Source of the DNA: Hymenobacter tibetensis
Lineage (GTDB): Bacteria; Bacteroidota; Bacteroidia; Cytophagales; Hymenobacteraceae
Assembly: GCF_022827545.1 (NCBI RefSeq)
Contig: NZ_CP094669.1
Location: 3,438,001-3,502,000 of the forward strand
DNA length: 64,000 nucleotides
Direction of reading: 5' to 3'
Shown here: positions 9,701-19,779 of the stretch, one piece after another
How the letters are laid out: every line of letters begins with the position of its first letter
How positions within the stretch are numbered: the first letter of the stretch is position 1
Notes under the pieces: model-generated
What the model saw: only the letters and a program-made list of their open reading frames with translations
Database searches by the model: none
Told to the model about the DNA's origin: nothing
Program-made: the position numbers and the translations under genes

Positions 9701-9890
9701 CGTGTTTTCTATTCTTCTCATTTTTAGCGCACGTTACCGGGTTTAACCACGCGTACTGGCACTGAGTGGGCTATAGCGACAAACACCCAAATTATATATT
9801 TCTGATTGTCATAATTCATATATACGTTTAGACGAAAGCAGCCTTATCCACAGAGGTTGTGTCATGTCCACTCACCTTTACCCTATATCT

Positions 9891-12515
9891 ATGAAAACAT
9901 GCTTTACGCCAACTAGCTGCCGTCCTTTGGTCGTGGCTGCGTTGCTTGCGCTGCCTGGCTTAGCCGCAGCCCAATCCACTCCGCTGAACAGCGCCTTGCA
10001 GCAGCTCAGCGGCCAGTACACCAAGCTTGGCCTCACCCAGGCCGACGTCGCCAACCCGGCCGTCACCAGCTCCTACACCGATGCCGATGCGGGCGTAACG
10101 CACGTGTATTTGCGGCAGCGGTATCAGGGCATTGAAATTTATGGGGCGGAAGCCGACATGCACCTCGACCGCAACCAGAAGGTGGTGGCCCTGAACAGCG
10201 CTTTTCTGCCCAACGTAACTAACGCAGCCCGGGCCGCGGCCACAGCTCCCACGCTCACCTCAGTGCAGGCCGTAGCCGCGGCAGCACGCGTGCTAAGCTT
10301 GCCTGCCCCTAGCGGCTTGGCCATCACCAAGGCAGGTACGCCCGCCGAGGGCATGGTCTTTAATGAAGGCGGCATTTCGCTGGACCCCATTGCCGTGAAG
10401 CTGATGTATCAGGCGCGCCCCAGCGGCGAGTTGGTGCTCGTGTGGGACGTAACGATTGCGCCCCAGAAAGGCGACCATTACTGGAATGTGCGCGTGAATG
10501 CTCAAACCGGCCAGTTGTTCGACAAAACCGACTTCACGGTTTCCGAGCCCGTCGACTTTCAAGAACTAACGCAGCGCGCCCTTTCCACGGCCGCCTGGCC
10601 TCAGCCGCAAGCTACCAGCCCAACGGCTACGCCTAACAGCTACAACGTGTATCCGCTGACTGTGGAAAGCCCCATCTACGGTCCCCGGCAACTGGTAGTG
10701 AACCCCGCCGACCCTACGTACTCGCCCTACGGCTGGCACGATACCAACGGCGTAGCAGGAGCCGAATTCACCATTACGCGCGGCAACAACGTGCACGCCT
10801 ACGAAGACCGCGCCAGCCGCAACGGCAACCCCGTGGGCTACAGCCCCGACGGCGGTGCCGACTTGAGCTTCGACTTCCCCTTCGATCAGACGGCGGCGCC
10901 CCTAGTGTATCGGGACGCGGCCATCACCAACCTGTTCTACTGGAACAACCTCGTGCACGACGTGATGGCCTACAAAGGCTTCAACGAAGTGAGCGGCAAC
11001 TTCCAGGTCACCAACTACACCGGCACCGGCCTCGGCAACGACGACGTGCGGGCCGAAGCTCAGGACGGCGGCGGCGTCAACAACGCCAACTTCTCGACGC
11101 CCGTCGATGGCCTGCGCCCCCGCATGCAGATGTACCTCTGGCCCGGTGGCTTTGGTAGCATTACGGCTCCAGCCACCATTGCGGGCTCCTTATCGATGCG
11201 CGGCACGGCGTACGGCCGTACGCTAACCGCCACTGGCCCTATCACCGGCAACGTGGTACTCGCCAACGACGGTTCTTCCAACCCACCACGCGCCTGCGCG
11301 CCGCTACTCAACGGAGCCGCCATCAATGGCAACATTGCGTTGGTGTATCGGGGCGGCACTTGCTCCACACCCACCAAAATTCGGAACGCCCAGAATGCCG
11401 GGGCCCGTTTGGTACTGATTTCCGATAGTATTCCGAACACGGCTATTGCCAACTACGGCGGTGCTACCGACACGGTGGGTATCCGCATCCCATCGGTAGC
11501 TATTTCCAAAGCCGATGGCGACAAAATCAGAGGCGCTCTTACTGCGGGCGTCACGGTTACGGTGAACGTGAACGGTATCACGCGCGACGGCGACTTCGAC
11601 AACGGCGTAATTGCCCACGAGTACGGCCATGGTATCTCCAACCGCCTCACCGGCGGGCCTGCTAACTCCAACTGCCTCGGCAACGCCGAGCAGATGGGCG
11701 AAGGCTGGAGCGACTTCTTCGGCTTGTGGATGACCACCAAGCCCGGCGACCAGGGCTTCACGCCCCGCGGCATTGGCAACTACGTAACCGGCGCCGCTAC
11801 CGATGGCTACGGCATCCGTCCGCAGCGCTACTCCACGGACTTCGCCGTGAACAACCAAACCTACGCCAACATTGGAGTAGCCCCGTACACGGCTGTGCAC
11901 GCCATCGGCTCGGTATGGGCTGCTACGCTTTGGGATTTGAACTGGAAGATGGTGGAGAAGTACGGCTACAACCGCAACCTGAAAGCGGCTACCGGCGGCA
12001 ACAACATCGCCCTCAAGCTGGTAATGGACGGCCTAAAGCTGCAAGTGTGCCGCCCCGGCTTCCTCGACGGCCGCGACGCCATCCTGCGGGCCGACTCGAT
12101 CTACAACAACAAAGCCAACACGTACCAGATCTGGCAGGTGTTTGCCCGCCGCGGCATGGGTGTTGATGCCGTGCAGGGTTCTAGCAACCTGCTCACCGAC
12201 CAAGTGGCCGGCTACCTGATTCCGACCCGCGTGCTGGCTACCCAGTCGCAGCAGCAGCGCGACCAGTTGCTCGAACTGTATCCAAACCCCGCCAACAGCG
12301 AGTTGACGGTCAAGCTGCCGGTGAGCAGCAAGACGCCAGTACAGGTGTCGGTGGTGGACATGCTGGGCAAGACGGTGCAGACTTCCGCTACGCCTTCCAG
12401 TGAGTTGCAGCGCGGCCTGCGCCTCAACACCACGGCCTTGGCACCCGGCTTGTACATCGTGCAGTTACGTTCCGATGCCGGTTCCTTCACCAAGAAGGTC
12501 CTGATACAGCACTAA
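9891..12515 (+). CDS. Secreted fungalysin-type (M36) metalloprotease with PA domain and T9SS sorting tail
   Basis: 874 residues from the ATG at 9891 (an in-frame ATG at 9864 is possible but spoils the signal peptide). Order: signal peptide to about residue 28; FTP-like propeptide; M36 catalytic domain with zinc motif H-E-Y-G-H at residues 575-579 and the third ligand in EGWSDFF near 604; a protease-associated (PA) domain inserted at about 433-550, just before the zinc helix; a C-terminal type A sorting domain (LYPNPANSELTV ... GLYIVQL ... KKVLIQH, from about 793). Predicted to be secreted by the T9SS and matured by propeptide removal; broad extracellular protein degradation is the expected role. 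It stands alone between strong hairpins. Confidence 0.95.
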   Translation: MKTCFTPTSCRPLVVAALLALPGLAAAQSTPLNSALQQLSGQYTKLGLTQADVANPAVTSSYTDADAGVTHVYLRQRYQGIEIYGAEADMHLDRNQKVVALNSAFLPNVTNAARAAATAPTLTSVQAVAAAARVLSLPAPSGLAITKAGTPAEGMVFNEGGISLDPIAVKLMYQARPSGELVLVWDVTIAPQKGDHYWNVRVNAQTGQLFDKTDFTVSEPVDFQELTQRALSTAAWPQPQATSPTATPNSYNVYPLTVESPIYGPRQLVVNPADPTYSPYGWHDTNGVAGAEFTITRGNNVHAYEDRASRNGNPVGYSPDGGADLSFDFPFDQTAAPLVYRDAAITNLFYWNNLVHDVMAYKGFNEVSGNFQVTNYTGTGLGNDDVRAEAQDGGGVNNANFSTPVDGLRPRMQMYLWPGGFGSITAPATIAGSLSMRGTAYGRTLTATGPITGNVVLANDGSSNPPRACAPLLNGAAINGNIALVYRGGTCSTPTKIRNAQNAGARLVLISDSIPNTAIANYGGATDTVGIRIPSVAISKADGDKIRGALTAGVTVTVNVNGITRDGDFDNGVIAHEYGHGISNRLTGGPANSNCLGNAEQMGEGWSDFFGLWMTTKPGDQGFTPRGIGNYVTGAATDGYGIRPQRYSTDFAVNNQTYANIGVAPYTAVHAIGSVWAATLWDLNWKMVEKYGYNRNLKAATGGNNIALKLVMDGLKLQVCRPGFLDGRDAILRADSIYNNKANTYQIWQVFARRGMGVDAVQGSSNLLTDQVAGYLIPTRVLATQSQQQRDQLLELYPNPANSELTVKLPVSSKTPVQVSVVDMLGKTVQTSATPSSELQRGLRLNTTALAPGLYIVQLRSDAGSFTKKVLIQH

Positions 12516-12531
12516 GCACGAGCCGAATAAG

Positions 12532-12611
12532 ACCTGTCATTCCGACGCAGGAGGAATCTGAGTTATTACGCAGGGCTTCACCCAGATTCTTCCTGCGTCG
12601 GAATGACAGGT
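12532..12611. repeat. Palindromic dispersed-type repeat, 29-bp arms
   Basis: Arm 12532-12560 (ACCTGTCATTCCGACGCAGG...) and arm 12583-12611 are reverse complements with one G-U-compatible difference and a 22-base loop; TTTTG follows on the plus strand. This could terminate the protease gene, but the length and the CATTCCGACGCAGGAGGAATC wording resemble intergenic palindromes scattered through Bacteroidota genomes (recollection, not searched). Confidence 0.7.
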
Positions 12612-12679
12612 TTTGTTCAACTAGGTACTAAGCGCAAACAGCAGTAGCTATTTCACCAGCGTACCGCTGGCTAGCTAAC

Positions 12680-12727
12680 AGCCACAAAAAAAGCCCATCC
12701 AATTGCTGGATGGGCTTTTTTGTGGCT
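12680..12727. terminator. Bidirectional terminator between protease and icd
   Basis: AGCCACAAAAAAAGCCCATCCA (12680-12701) pairs with TGGATGGGCTTTTTTGTGGCT (12707-12727). The A-run and T-run inside the stem let it work for both convergent genes; it begins 13 bases from the icd stop codon. Confidence 0.85.
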
Positions 12728-12739
12728 AAGAGGCCAGGG

Positions 12740-13972
12740 TTATTTACCTAGCTTGATCTTCAGGTTTTCGTCTAGCGCCTCCAGGAACTCCTCGGTGTAG
12801 AGGTAGTCTTGGCCGTGCTGCACCTTGTTGCCGTGGATGCAAACGGCCAAGTCCTTGGTCATTTTGCCGCTTTCTACGGTTTCCACGCACACTGCCTCCA
12901 AGGCGTGGCAGAAGTCGATCAGCTCTTGGTTGTTGTCCAACTTACCGCGGAACTCCAAGCCGCGCGTCCAGGCAAAGATGGACGCAATAGGGTTGGTGGA
13001 TGTAGGCTTGCCTTTCTGGTGGTCGCGGTAGTGGCGCGTCACGGTACCGTGGGCGGCTTCCGCTTCCATTACGGTGCCGTCCGGCGTCACCAGCGTGGAC
13101 GTCATCAAGCCCAACGACCCGAAGCCTTGGGCTACCGTGTCGCTCTGCACGTCGCCGTCGTAGTTTTTGCAGGCCCACACGAAGTTGCCGTTCCATTTCA
13201 GAGCAGAGGCCACCATGTCGTCGATCAGACGGTGCTCGTAGGTGATGCCGGCCGCTGTGAACTTGGCTTGGTAGTCTTGCTCGTAAATCTCCTGGAAGAT
13301 GTCCTTGAACCGGCCATCGTACTTCTTAAGGATGGTGTTCTTAGTGGACAGGTACAACGGCCAGCCCTTCATCAGGGCCTGGTTGAAGCAGGCGTGGGCA
13401 AATCCCCGAATCGACTCGTCGGTGTTGTACATGGCCAGTGCCACCCCGTCGCTCTTGAAGTTGAACACTTCAAACGACTGGGTTTCGCCGCCATCTTCCG
13501 GCGTGAAGGTGATGGTTAGCTTGCCTTTGCCTTTGGTTAAGAAGTCGGTGGCGCGGTACTGGTCGCCGAAGGCGTGGCGGCCAATGCAGATAGGAGCGGT
13601 CCAGTTGGGCACCAAGCGGGGCACGTTGCTCATCACAATGGGCTCCCGGAAAACGGTACCGTCCAGAATGTTGCGGATGGTGCCGTTGGGCGACTTCCAC
13701 ATCTGCTTGAGGTTGAATTCCGTCACACGGTCCTCGTCCGGCGTGATGGTGGCGCATTTGATACCCACACCGTATTGCTTGATGGCGTTGGCGGCATCAA
13801 CAGTTACCTGGTCGTTGGTTTCGTCACGGTACTCGATTCCCAAGTCATAGTACTTGATATCTAAGTCCAGATACGGAACAATCAATTTGTCTTTGATGAA
13901 CTTCCAGATGATGCGCGTCATTTCGTCGCCATCGAGCTCCACTACCGGGTTTGCTACTTTAATTTTTGCCAT
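12740..13972 (-). CDS. icd: NADP-dependent isocitrate dehydrogenase, eukaryote-like homodimeric type
   Basis: 410 residues from the ATG at 13972 ([20 protein letters not shown]); the longer frame to 14056 has no support. Converts isocitrate to 2-oxoglutarate with NADPH in the TCA cycle, in the cytoplasm. The sequence follows the type II (cytosolic eukaryotic) [12 protein letters not shown] at the start, [17 protein letters not shown] substrate-binding loop, [13 protein letters not shown], and [21 protein letters not shown] metal/substrate Asp region ([10 protein letters not shown]), then [17 protein letters not shown] for NADP. Length is normal for the family. Monocistronic with its own terminator. 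Confidence 0.97.
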   Translation of the reverse strand: MAKIKVANPVVELDGDEMTRIIWKFIKDKLIVPYLDLDIKYYDLGIEYRDETNDQVTVDAANAIKQYGVGIKCATITPDEDRVTEFNLKQMWKSPNGTIRNILDGTVFREPIVMSNVPRLVPNWTAPICIGRHAFGDQYRATDFLTKGKGKLTITFTPEDGGETQSFEVFNFKSDGVALAMYNTDESIRGFAHACFNQALMKGWPLYLSTKNTILKKYDGRFKDIFQEIYEQDYQAKFTAAGITYEHRLIDDMVASALKWNGNFVWACKNYDGDVQSDTVAQGFGSLGLMTSTLVTPDGTVMEAEAAHGTVTRHYRDHQKGKPTSTNPIASIFAWTRGLEFRGKLDNNQELIDFCHALEAVCVETVESGKMTKDLAVCIHGNKVQHGQDYLYTEEFLEALDENLKIKLGK

Positions 13973-14200
13973 TTCTTGTGTGGACGTGTGTTTGTTGTTC
14001 AATTTCAGCGCCTTGGGGCACTGTACTACGGAACCGGGCATTTCTCGTCTATCCATCGACGGTACTGCATCCCGATTACCGATGCCAATAATAAGAAAGG
14101 TTTACTATCCGGAAGCAGTTTATGCCACGTTTGCCGCCGTATAGCGGCTCCGGAAGAGCAAGCTATGCGGTTCCAGCGAACTGCGTTAGGATTTACCTAC

Positions 14201-16759
14201 TTATTTAAACGTGCCGGCTAAGAAGCGCGCCAGAAACGGCGCCGTACGGCTGTGTTTTGCTGCGGCTACTTCTGAGGGTGTGCCGGCAGCGACTACGAGG
14301 CCGCCTTCGTCGCCGGCACCGGGCCCCATATCCAGCACGTAGTCGCTGCTTGCTACTACGCGCATGTCGTGCTCCACTACGATGACGGTGTTGCCAGCTT
14401 CCACCAAGCCATCGAGCTGGGTTAGCAGCTTCTCCACGTCGGCAGGATGCAGGCCGGTGGTGGGCTCGTCGAGGACGTAGAGTGAGTTGCCGCGCTGAGT
14501 TCGTTGCAGCTCCGTCGCTAGCTTAATGCGCTGGGCCTCCCCACCCGATAGCTCGGTGGCCGGCTGCCCGAGGCGCAGATAGCCCAGGCCTACTTCGCGC
14601 AGCACCGTAAGGGCGCGGTGTACCGGTGGCTCGTCGGCGAAGAATTCCCAGGCGGCGTCCACCGTTAGGGCCAGCACTTCCGCAATGTGTTTGTCGCGGT
14701 AGGTTACTTCCAGCGTTTGGGCATTATAGCGGGCGCCCTGGCAAACTGGACAGGGCGCATACACGCTCGGCAGAAACAACAATTCCACCATCACAAAGCC
14801 CTCGCCCTGGCAGTTCTCACAGCGGCCTTTTGCTACGTTGAAGGAGAACCGTCCCGCATCATAGCGCCGCTTACGCGCCGCCGGGGTGGCCGCAAACAGC
14901 TTGCGAACGTGGTCGAAGAGGCCGGTATAGGTGGCCATGTTGGAGCGGGGCGTGCGGCCGATAGGCTTTTGGTCGACGCGCACAAGGCGCTTGATGTGCT
15001 CCATGCCAGCGGCAATGCGTCCGCCGGTTTCAGGCGGCGCGGCGCGCTCCAGTGGGTCAGTGCCTTCCTCCTCCTCGGCAGCTACCTCTAGCCCTAAGTA
15101 CTCGGCCACTAGCTCCACCAGCACCTGGCTCACCAAGCTCGACTTGCCCGAACCGGACACCCCCGTAACGGTGGTGAACACGCCCAGTGGAAACGCCACA
15201 TCCAACTGGTTGAGGTTGTTGCGCGTGACGCCAGCCAGCTGCAACCAGCCGGTAGGCATGCGGGCCTGGTGGGTGGGCTGTTCGGTTTTGTTGGCGTTGA
15301 ACAGGTAGCGCCGTGTCTGCGAAGCGTCCACGGCGGCCAGCCCCGCGGGTGGGCCACTATACAGGACTTCGCCGCCTTGCTCCCCAGCCGCGGGCCCTAC
15401 GTCCACCAGCCAATCGGCCTGCCGGACCACGTCCAGGTTATGCTCCACCACGAACAGCGAGTTGCCAGCCCGTTTCAGCTCGGCCAGGGCGGCCAGCAAC
15501 GCCTCCGTATCAGAAGGGTGCAGCCCCGCCGACGGTTCATCCAGCACATACACCACCCCAAACAGGTTGGAATACAGCTGCGTGGCCAGCCGTAGCCGTT
15601 GCAGCTCCCCCGGCGACAACGTAGGCGTGCTGCGCTCCAACGACAGATACCCCAATCCCAAATCCAGCAGCACCCCGAGCCGGGCGCACAAGTCGGCGGC
15701 TATGCGTTGCGCGACAATGGCTTGCTCGGGATGAACGGCATCTTGCTTTTTGCGGCCCGTGGCGGTGCCCTGGGCGTAGGGTTGCAACAGGTGCGCCACC
15801 CGCTTTAGGGGCAGCGTGGAAAGCTCCGCAATATCGAGCCCCGCAAACTTCACCGACAAGGACTCTGGCCGCAGCCGCTTACCGTGGCACAGCGGGCACT
15901 CGGTGCTTAGCATGTACTGCAAGGCCCGCTTTTTCATCAAGGGGCTTTGGGTGGTAGCAAAGGTGTGCAGCACGTGCCGCTTGGCGCTGCTGAACGTACC
16001 CATGTAGTTAGGTGGCTCCCGGCGCTTGAGGGCCCGTTGGGTTTCACTTGGCGAGTAGCCCGGGTACACGGGCACTACAGGTTGGTCGTCGGTGAATAAT
16101 ATCCAGTCCCGGTCTTTCTGGGGCAGGTCGCGCCAGGGCCGGTCCACGTCGTAGCCGAGCGTAACGAGGATGTCGCGCTGGTTTTGGCCACCCCAGGCCT
16201 GGGGCCACGCCGCAATGGCCCGCTCCCGAATCGTAAGCGAATCGTCGGGCACCATCGACTCCTCTGTCACCTCGTAGGTGCGGCCCAAGCCGTGGCAGGT
16301 GGGGCAGGCGCCCTCAGCCGTGTTCGGGGAAAAGGCTTCGGCGTAGATGATGCCCTGCCCCGCGGGGTAGTCGCCGGCCCGCGAGTACAGCATGCGCACC
16401 AAGTTGGAAAGCGTGGTGACACTGCCCACCGAGGAACGGGTGGTGGGCGTGCCGCGCTGCTGTTGCAAGGCTACAGCCGGCGGCAACCCCTCAATGGCAT
16501 CCACCTCCGGCACCGACATCTGGTGAAACAACCGCCGGGCATACGGCGAAACCGACTCCAGGTAGCGCCGTTGGGCCTCCGCGTACAAGGTTCCGAAAGC
16601 CAACGATGATTTGCCGGAACCCGAAACGCCGGTAAACACCACTAACGCATCGCGCGGTATCTCGACGTCGATGTTCTTGAGGTTGTGCTCCCGGGCGCCG
16701 CGGACGCGCACGAATCCGATAAACGGCTGTGTGGTATTAGGTTGTGCTTGTTTGGCCAT
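14201..16759 (-). CDS. UvrA2-type excinuclease ABC subunit A paralog
   Basis: 852 residues from the ATG at 16759 (MAKQAQ); a GTG at 16831 would add 24 unconvincing residues. Two ABC ATPase modules: Walker [10 protein letters not shown] at residues 44-52 and again in the second half, signature segments [12 protein letters not shown] and [12 protein letters not shown], and Walker B-like [11 protein letters not shown] and [11 protein letters not shown]. Zinc-finger cysteines [23 protein letters not shown] and CPVCQGARY are present. The roughly 110-residue UvrB-binding domain that housekeeping UvrA has between the first ATPase segment and CPTC is absent, which defines class II UvrA. Such proteins are linked to tolerance of DNA-binding drugs; exact role unknown. 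Confidence 0.93.
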   Translation of the reverse strand: MAKQAQPNTTQPFIGFVRVRGAREHNLKNIDVEIPRDALVVFTGVSGSGKSSLAFGTLYAEAQRRYLESVSPYARRLFHQMSVPEVDAIEGLPPAVALQQQRGTPTTRSSVGSVTTLSNLVRMLYSRAGDYPAGQGIIYAEAFSPNTAEGACPTCHGLGRTYEVTEESMVPDDSLTIRERAIAAWPQAWGGQNQRDILVTLGYDVDRPWRDLPQKDRDWILFTDDQPVVPVYPGYSPSETQRALKRREPPNYMGTFSSAKRHVLHTFATTQSPLMKKRALQYMLSTECPLCHGKRLRPESLSVKFAGLDIAELSTLPLKRVAHLLQPYAQGTATGRKKQDAVHPEQAIVAQRIAADLCARLGVLLDLGLGYLSLERSTPTLSPGELQRLRLATQLYSNLFGVVYVLDEPSAGLHPSDTEALLAALAELKRAGNSLFVVEHNLDVVRQADWLVDVGPAAGEQGGEVLYSGPPAGLAAVDASQTRRYLFNANKTEQPTHQARMPTGWLQLAGVTRNNLNQLDVAFPLGVFTTVTGVSGSGKSSLVSQVLVELVAEYLGLEVAAEEEEGTDPLERAAPPETGGRIAAGMEHIKRLVRVDQKPIGRTPRSNMATYTGLFDHVRKLFAATPAARKRRYDAGRFSFNVAKGRCENCQGEGFVMVELLFLPSVYAPCPVCQGARYNAQTLEVTYRDKHIAEVLALTVDAAWEFFADEPPVHRALTVLREVGLGYLRLGQPATELSGGEAQRIKLATELQRTQRGNSLYVLDEPTTGLHPADVEKLLTQLDGLVEAGNTVIVVEHDMRVVASSDYVLDMGPGAGDEGGLVVAAGTPSEVAAAKHSRTAPFLARFLAGTFK

Positions 16760-16837
16760 GTAGTGCAGTGCAACAAGAGAGTTGCGGATGCGCTCTATTA
16801 CGCAAAACCAGCCTTTGCTGCCGGGATACACAAGACA

Positions 16838-16877
16838 ACGGCCTCCTACGCCTTACCAGTAAGACGTAGGAGGCCGT
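16838..16877 (-). terminator. Perfect hairpin upstream of uvrA2
   Basis: ACGGCCTCCTACG (16838-16850) and CGTAGGAGGCCGT (16865-16877) form a 13-bp stem with a nested TTAC/GTAA pair. It follows the stop of the unknown gene at 16983 on the minus strand, so could be its terminator; the T-run is poor. Confidence 0.55.
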
Positions 16878-16982
16878 GCAAACGGGGCGGCGGCTTGCTG
16901 CTGTTGCTCAGCGCTGAGGAGTTGTTACGTGGCGGCCATACCTCCTCTCAGCACCAGTTGCGCCGTTGTCTGGTGTATTCCG

Positions 16983-17507
16983 CTAAATGCGCGAAGGTAT
17001 GGGCTGAGGGGCCTTCAAGGCTTGTTTCAATTCCTGCTCCTTTAGCTTTTTGCAGGTTAGCAGGATCAGAGCGTCGTAGCTCATCGAGTTTTCGTCGTAG
17101 CTCATATGCACCCGTTTGCCATTCCAGGCATAGTGATGGGTGAAAGGACTACGCCGGACACCCGTTCCGGCCTGCTGCTGCAACTCAGCCAATACAGCGC
17201 GGCTGTTGTCAAGCCCTTGCGTTTTCATCATCACCACTGCAAGCTTCCCCTTGTAGAACCCGTACGTGATGTCGGCTACTTGCCCGCTGCCAAACTGTTT
17301 TATCTCGCTTGTGCGGCGGTAATAGCGTGTTTCGCCCGCTTTTTCGGCCAACGCCAGATCCTGAAAAGCGGTAATATCCGTCTCGAAACGCGCTTGCCGG
17401 AAGCCGTACGTTTCGTCTAATGTTTGGACGCTAGGCGTCGAAGATTGGGCGTAGGAAAAGGTACTTGGCAGCGCAAAAAAGCAGGCAAGTGTGAAATATA
17501 ACTTCAT
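16983..17507 (-). CDS. Secreted hypothetical protein
   Basis: 174 residues with a clear signal peptide (MKLYFTLACFFALPSTFSYA-Q). The mature part is mixed alpha/beta, with QARFETDITAFQDL, QVADITYGFYKGKLAVVMM and two Met-Ser-Tyr-Asp segments (HMSYDENSMSYDALILL). No family recognised. Predicted periplasmic or surface protein. The 3' hairpin at 16838-16877 and AT-rich upstream region (17520-17640) suggest its own transcript. Confidence 0.75.
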   Translation of the reverse strand: MKLYFTLACFFALPSTFSYAQSSTPSVQTLDETYGFRQARFETDITAFQDLALAEKAGETRYYRRTSEIKQFGSGQVADITYGFYKGKLAVVMMKTQGLDNSRAVLAELQQQAGTGVRRSPFTHHYAWNGKRVHMSYDENSMSYDALILLTCKKLKEQELKQALKAPQPIPSRI

Positions 17508-17823
17508 AAGAGTGGCGCAAAAAAATCAACAGCTACTGCAAGCAAGATAAAGCACCCTCTACGGATAAATACAAAATAGTTTATAAAATGCAAATTATAA
17601 GAACTTAAGTACTGACAACTGCTACTAGATGATAAGGTGCTGGTTGCCTAACGGCTGCATCTATTGAAAACCGGCCTACAGCAGTTGGAAACCCCATACC
17701 TTTCTTCACTCGTATGGAGAGGCGCTACGTAGGGCAACTGGCTAAGCGAACAACGTGTTGCTGGAGGCGTCTCCTTACAATGCTATTTGTGTGGTTTGTT
17801 GGCTACACAAGGAGTTGGCACCT
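17508..17823. other. Intergenic AT-rich stretch, no gene
   Basis: Upstream of the secreted hypothetical gene; 17515-17640 is markedly AT-rich and probably contains its promoter (segments such as TATAATTTGC and CTATTTTGTA on the minus strand approach but do not match the Bacteroidota -7 consensus). No coding sequence seen. Confidence 0.5.
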
Positions 17824-17955
17824 CTAGCGCTGTTGCACGAGGTAGAGCAGGCCAACCAAGCCAAAAATTATCAGCAACAGTATGGCTACCCTCACCAACC
17901 AGCTTTTCCACTGTTTGCGTTGCTTACGCTTAGTGCGTTTGAGTTTGCGTTTCAT
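17824..17955 (-). CDS. 43-residue basic single-pass membrane peptide
   Basis: The minus strand from ATG at 17955 to TAG at 17824 encodes 43 residues: a strongly basic head (MKRKLKRTKRKQRKQW, 10 Lys/Arg in 15) followed by one hydrophobic helix (LVRVAILLLIIFGLVGLLYL) and a short QQR tail. The positive-inside pattern is that of a real small membrane protein, orientation N-in. Function unknown. A plus-strand frame over the same bases has no such character and is rejected. Confidence 0.65.
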   Translation of the reverse strand: MKRKLKRTKRKQRKQWKSWLVRVAILLLIIFGLVGLLYLVQQR

Positions 17956-18026
17956 TGCAGTTTCAAGGGAGGGAAGAACTGCTCAAGTAAGGAAAAAGAA
18001 GTTGCTTCCCCGCCTTCTCTTTTCAT

Positions 18027-18078
18027 GGGTCGGCCCGCTTGAGCCTGCACCCGTAGGCAGTTTCAAGCGGGCCGACCC
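18027..18078. repeat. Strong 16-bp hairpin
   Basis: GGGTCGGCCCGCTTGA (18027-18042) and its complement (18063-18078), with a nested GCCT/AGGC pair. It lies between the acidic protein gene and the 43-residue peptide gene on the minus strand. It could end the former transcript; no T-run, so it may be a repeat or processing stem. Confidence 0.6.
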
Positions 18079-18228
18079 GTAACTCATTTCTTGAACAGCA
18101 TGCTACGTGCTCAACGTAGCCTCAGACAAAGTATGTGTGGTTGTGTTTGCTACTCACCAGAACGCCGGATGTATGTCCGCCGTGCTCAAGCAAGTGTCGT
18201 TTATATAGCTAGTGCAAAGTATCTAGCT

Positions 18229-18717
18229 CTATTCCTGGTCTGGCTCGATGGCAGAATTACTGCTGTCCAGCCCGATATTCTTGCTGGCTAATTCATCGGG
18301 ATTAGGCTGCGCGTAATCACCGCCGCCGTAGCCCCCGCGGAAAGCGTTCGTGTCTTCCTGGGGCTGGCGGTCGGTGAGGTCTTCACGGCCCCCACTCGAG
18401 CCTACCCCGCCTCGGGTACCGCTTTCGTCGTAGGCGCGGTCTTCGTCGCCGTTGGAACCCGCCCGGCCAGTACCGTAACCGCGGCCTACATCACTGTAAG
18501 GCAATTCAGGGTCGGCGGCGCTGTGGCGGCGCTGCTGGTTATAAGCGGAACCCTGACCGCCGAAGCTACCGTCACCTTGCGGCGCTTCATCGTGGTCGGG
18601 TGGCAGGTGCTCGTTTCCAAATTGGTTGTCGCCAGTGATGTTGCCTCCGTTGGGCATGCCCTGTAAGTCGTCTTCCAGCGGGTCGAGGTGGTCATCGGGT
18701 TGGTCGTAGGTAGCCAT
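18229..18717 (-). CDS. Acidic, glycine-rich, probably disordered protein
   Basis: 162 residues dominated by Gly, Asp, Glu, Asn, Gln and Ser, with almost no hydrophobic clusters (e.g. DHLDPLEDDLQGMPNGG, GRGYGTGRAGSNGDEDRAYD, GGYGGGDY). No signal peptide, no known domain. The composition is that of intrinsically disordered hydrophilin-like stress proteins; that role is inference only. Good reading frame with a normal ATG start. Neighbours on the same strand are the 43-residue peptide and the XRE regulator. Confidence 0.7.
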   Translation of the reverse strand: MATYDQPDDHLDPLEDDLQGMPNGGNITGDNQFGNEHLPPDHDEAPQGDGSFGGQGSAYNQQRRHSAADPELPYSDVGRGYGTGRAGSNGDEDRAYDESGTRGGVGSSGGREDLTDRQPQEDTNAFRGGYGGGDYAQPNPDELASKNIGLDSSNSAIEPDQE

Positions 18718-18882
18718 GTCTGAGTGGGAATAGCGTGGGTGGAAAGGAAAAGGTCAGCTTCTGATACCGCCCTGTGCAGGGAAAGTTATGTTGAGCTTAC
18801 CAGCTCCCAGACCAACTGAATGACCAGAGAAAGGGCATGCTTGTGTTGAATGGGGCAGCTCGCAGCTCACGGCTGCCTCGAA

Positions 18883-18916
18883 AGTGCCCCGAACTCATGG
18901 AGTCAGGGCGCTTTTT
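18883..18916. terminator. Hairpin downstream of the XRE regulator gene
   Basis: AGTGCCC...ACTC pairs with GAGT...GGGCGCT (one G-U, small internal loop), followed on the plus strand by TTTTT. It lies 61-94 bases past the regulator stop on the minus strand, where the T-run is weaker, so direction is uncertain. Confidence 0.45.
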
Positions 18917-18976
18917 CAGTTACAGACTATGGTGCAGGCCTATGTCGTGGTTGTGTTTGGAATAACAACCAGCGGA

Positions 18977-19762
18977 TCAACCTAGCCGCGCCAGCAACTC
19001 TTCCACTTGCCGTTCCAGCCGCGTTACGCGTTCTTCCATGGTGGATGGTGGCCGCAGGTGGGTGGTAAAGACGGCCTTCACTTCCCAAATTTCCAGCGCT
19101 TGGTCTAAGGCAAATTCCTCGGCGCCGTAGTCAGGGTTGTCGGCCCGGAGCTTGACCACGTTGTTGGCGAGCCGCTCGGACAGGCGCCGCACCAGCAAGC
19201 GGTTCTGCGTGACGAAAGCGTAGATGCGGTGCACCCGCAAGGTGGGCTCGGCCAAATCAACCCGGCGGCACAGCACCACATCTTGGTGCCGCAGCCCTTG
19301 TTGCTGATGCTGCATTTCGGCGCCCACTATTTCGAACGCGCGTGTGGCGGGCCCAAGCTGGTGTGGGAACGTGAGCGGCGGCAACGAATCCAGAAAGCTG
19401 GAATTATGATGCTGTACAATGTACTCTAGCAGCCGGTCGGCGGGCACGAACGGTGTTACAGCTTTCTGTAGGTCGGCGGCGGCAGTGGTAGGGGCAGCGG
19501 GTGCTTGAGCGGGAGCACCTTGCTGCTTGAAGATGTCGAAATGATACAGCTCATTTACCGTTAGTTCTTTCGTTAGTAGCAAGTCAACTGATAAGCCAAA
19601 ATGCTGAGCAATTTGGATCAGGGTTTCCATTTTTGGCTCGGAGCGGCCTTCCTCGTAGGCACCAACACTTGGCCTAGCCAAACCAAAAAGCTCTGCAAAA
19701 GCTGCCTGACTGAGCTTTTTGACAGTTCTTATCTTGCGGATGTTTTTTCCAACGTAAGACAT
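18977..19762 (-). CDS. XRE-family transcriptional regulator
   Basis: 261 residues. A Cro/C1-type helix-turn-helix occupies residues 6-60 (NIRKIRTVKKLSQAAFAELFG ... SVGAYEEGRSEPKMETLIQIA), the rest is a Gln/Ala-rich linker, a central domain of unknown type and a C-terminal coiled coil (MEERVTRLERQVEELLARL) likely for oligomerisation. It diverges from the gene run starting at 19965 and a palindrome sits directly at its own start (19780-19816), so autoregulation and control of the envelope-stress genes are plausible inferences. Confidence 0.88.
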   Translation of the reverse strand: MSYVGKNIRKIRTVKKLSQAAFAELFGLARPSVGAYEEGRSEPKMETLIQIAQHFGLSVDLLLTKELTVNELYHFDIFKQQGAPAQAPAAPTTAAADLQKAVTPFVPADRLLEYIVQHHNSSFLDSLPPLTFPHQLGPATRAFEIVGAEMQHQQQGLRHQDVVLCRRVDLAEPTLRVHRIYAFVTQNRLLVRRLSERLANNVVKLRADNPDYGAEEFALDQALEIWEVKAVFTTHLRPPSTMEERVTRLERQVEELLARLG

Positions 19763-19779
19763 TAGCGAAAATATATTTT

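Noticed and set aside
17755..18042. Plus-strand 95-residue frame
   Set aside because: GTG start, odd composition, and it covers the minus-strand membrane peptide and a hairpin arm.
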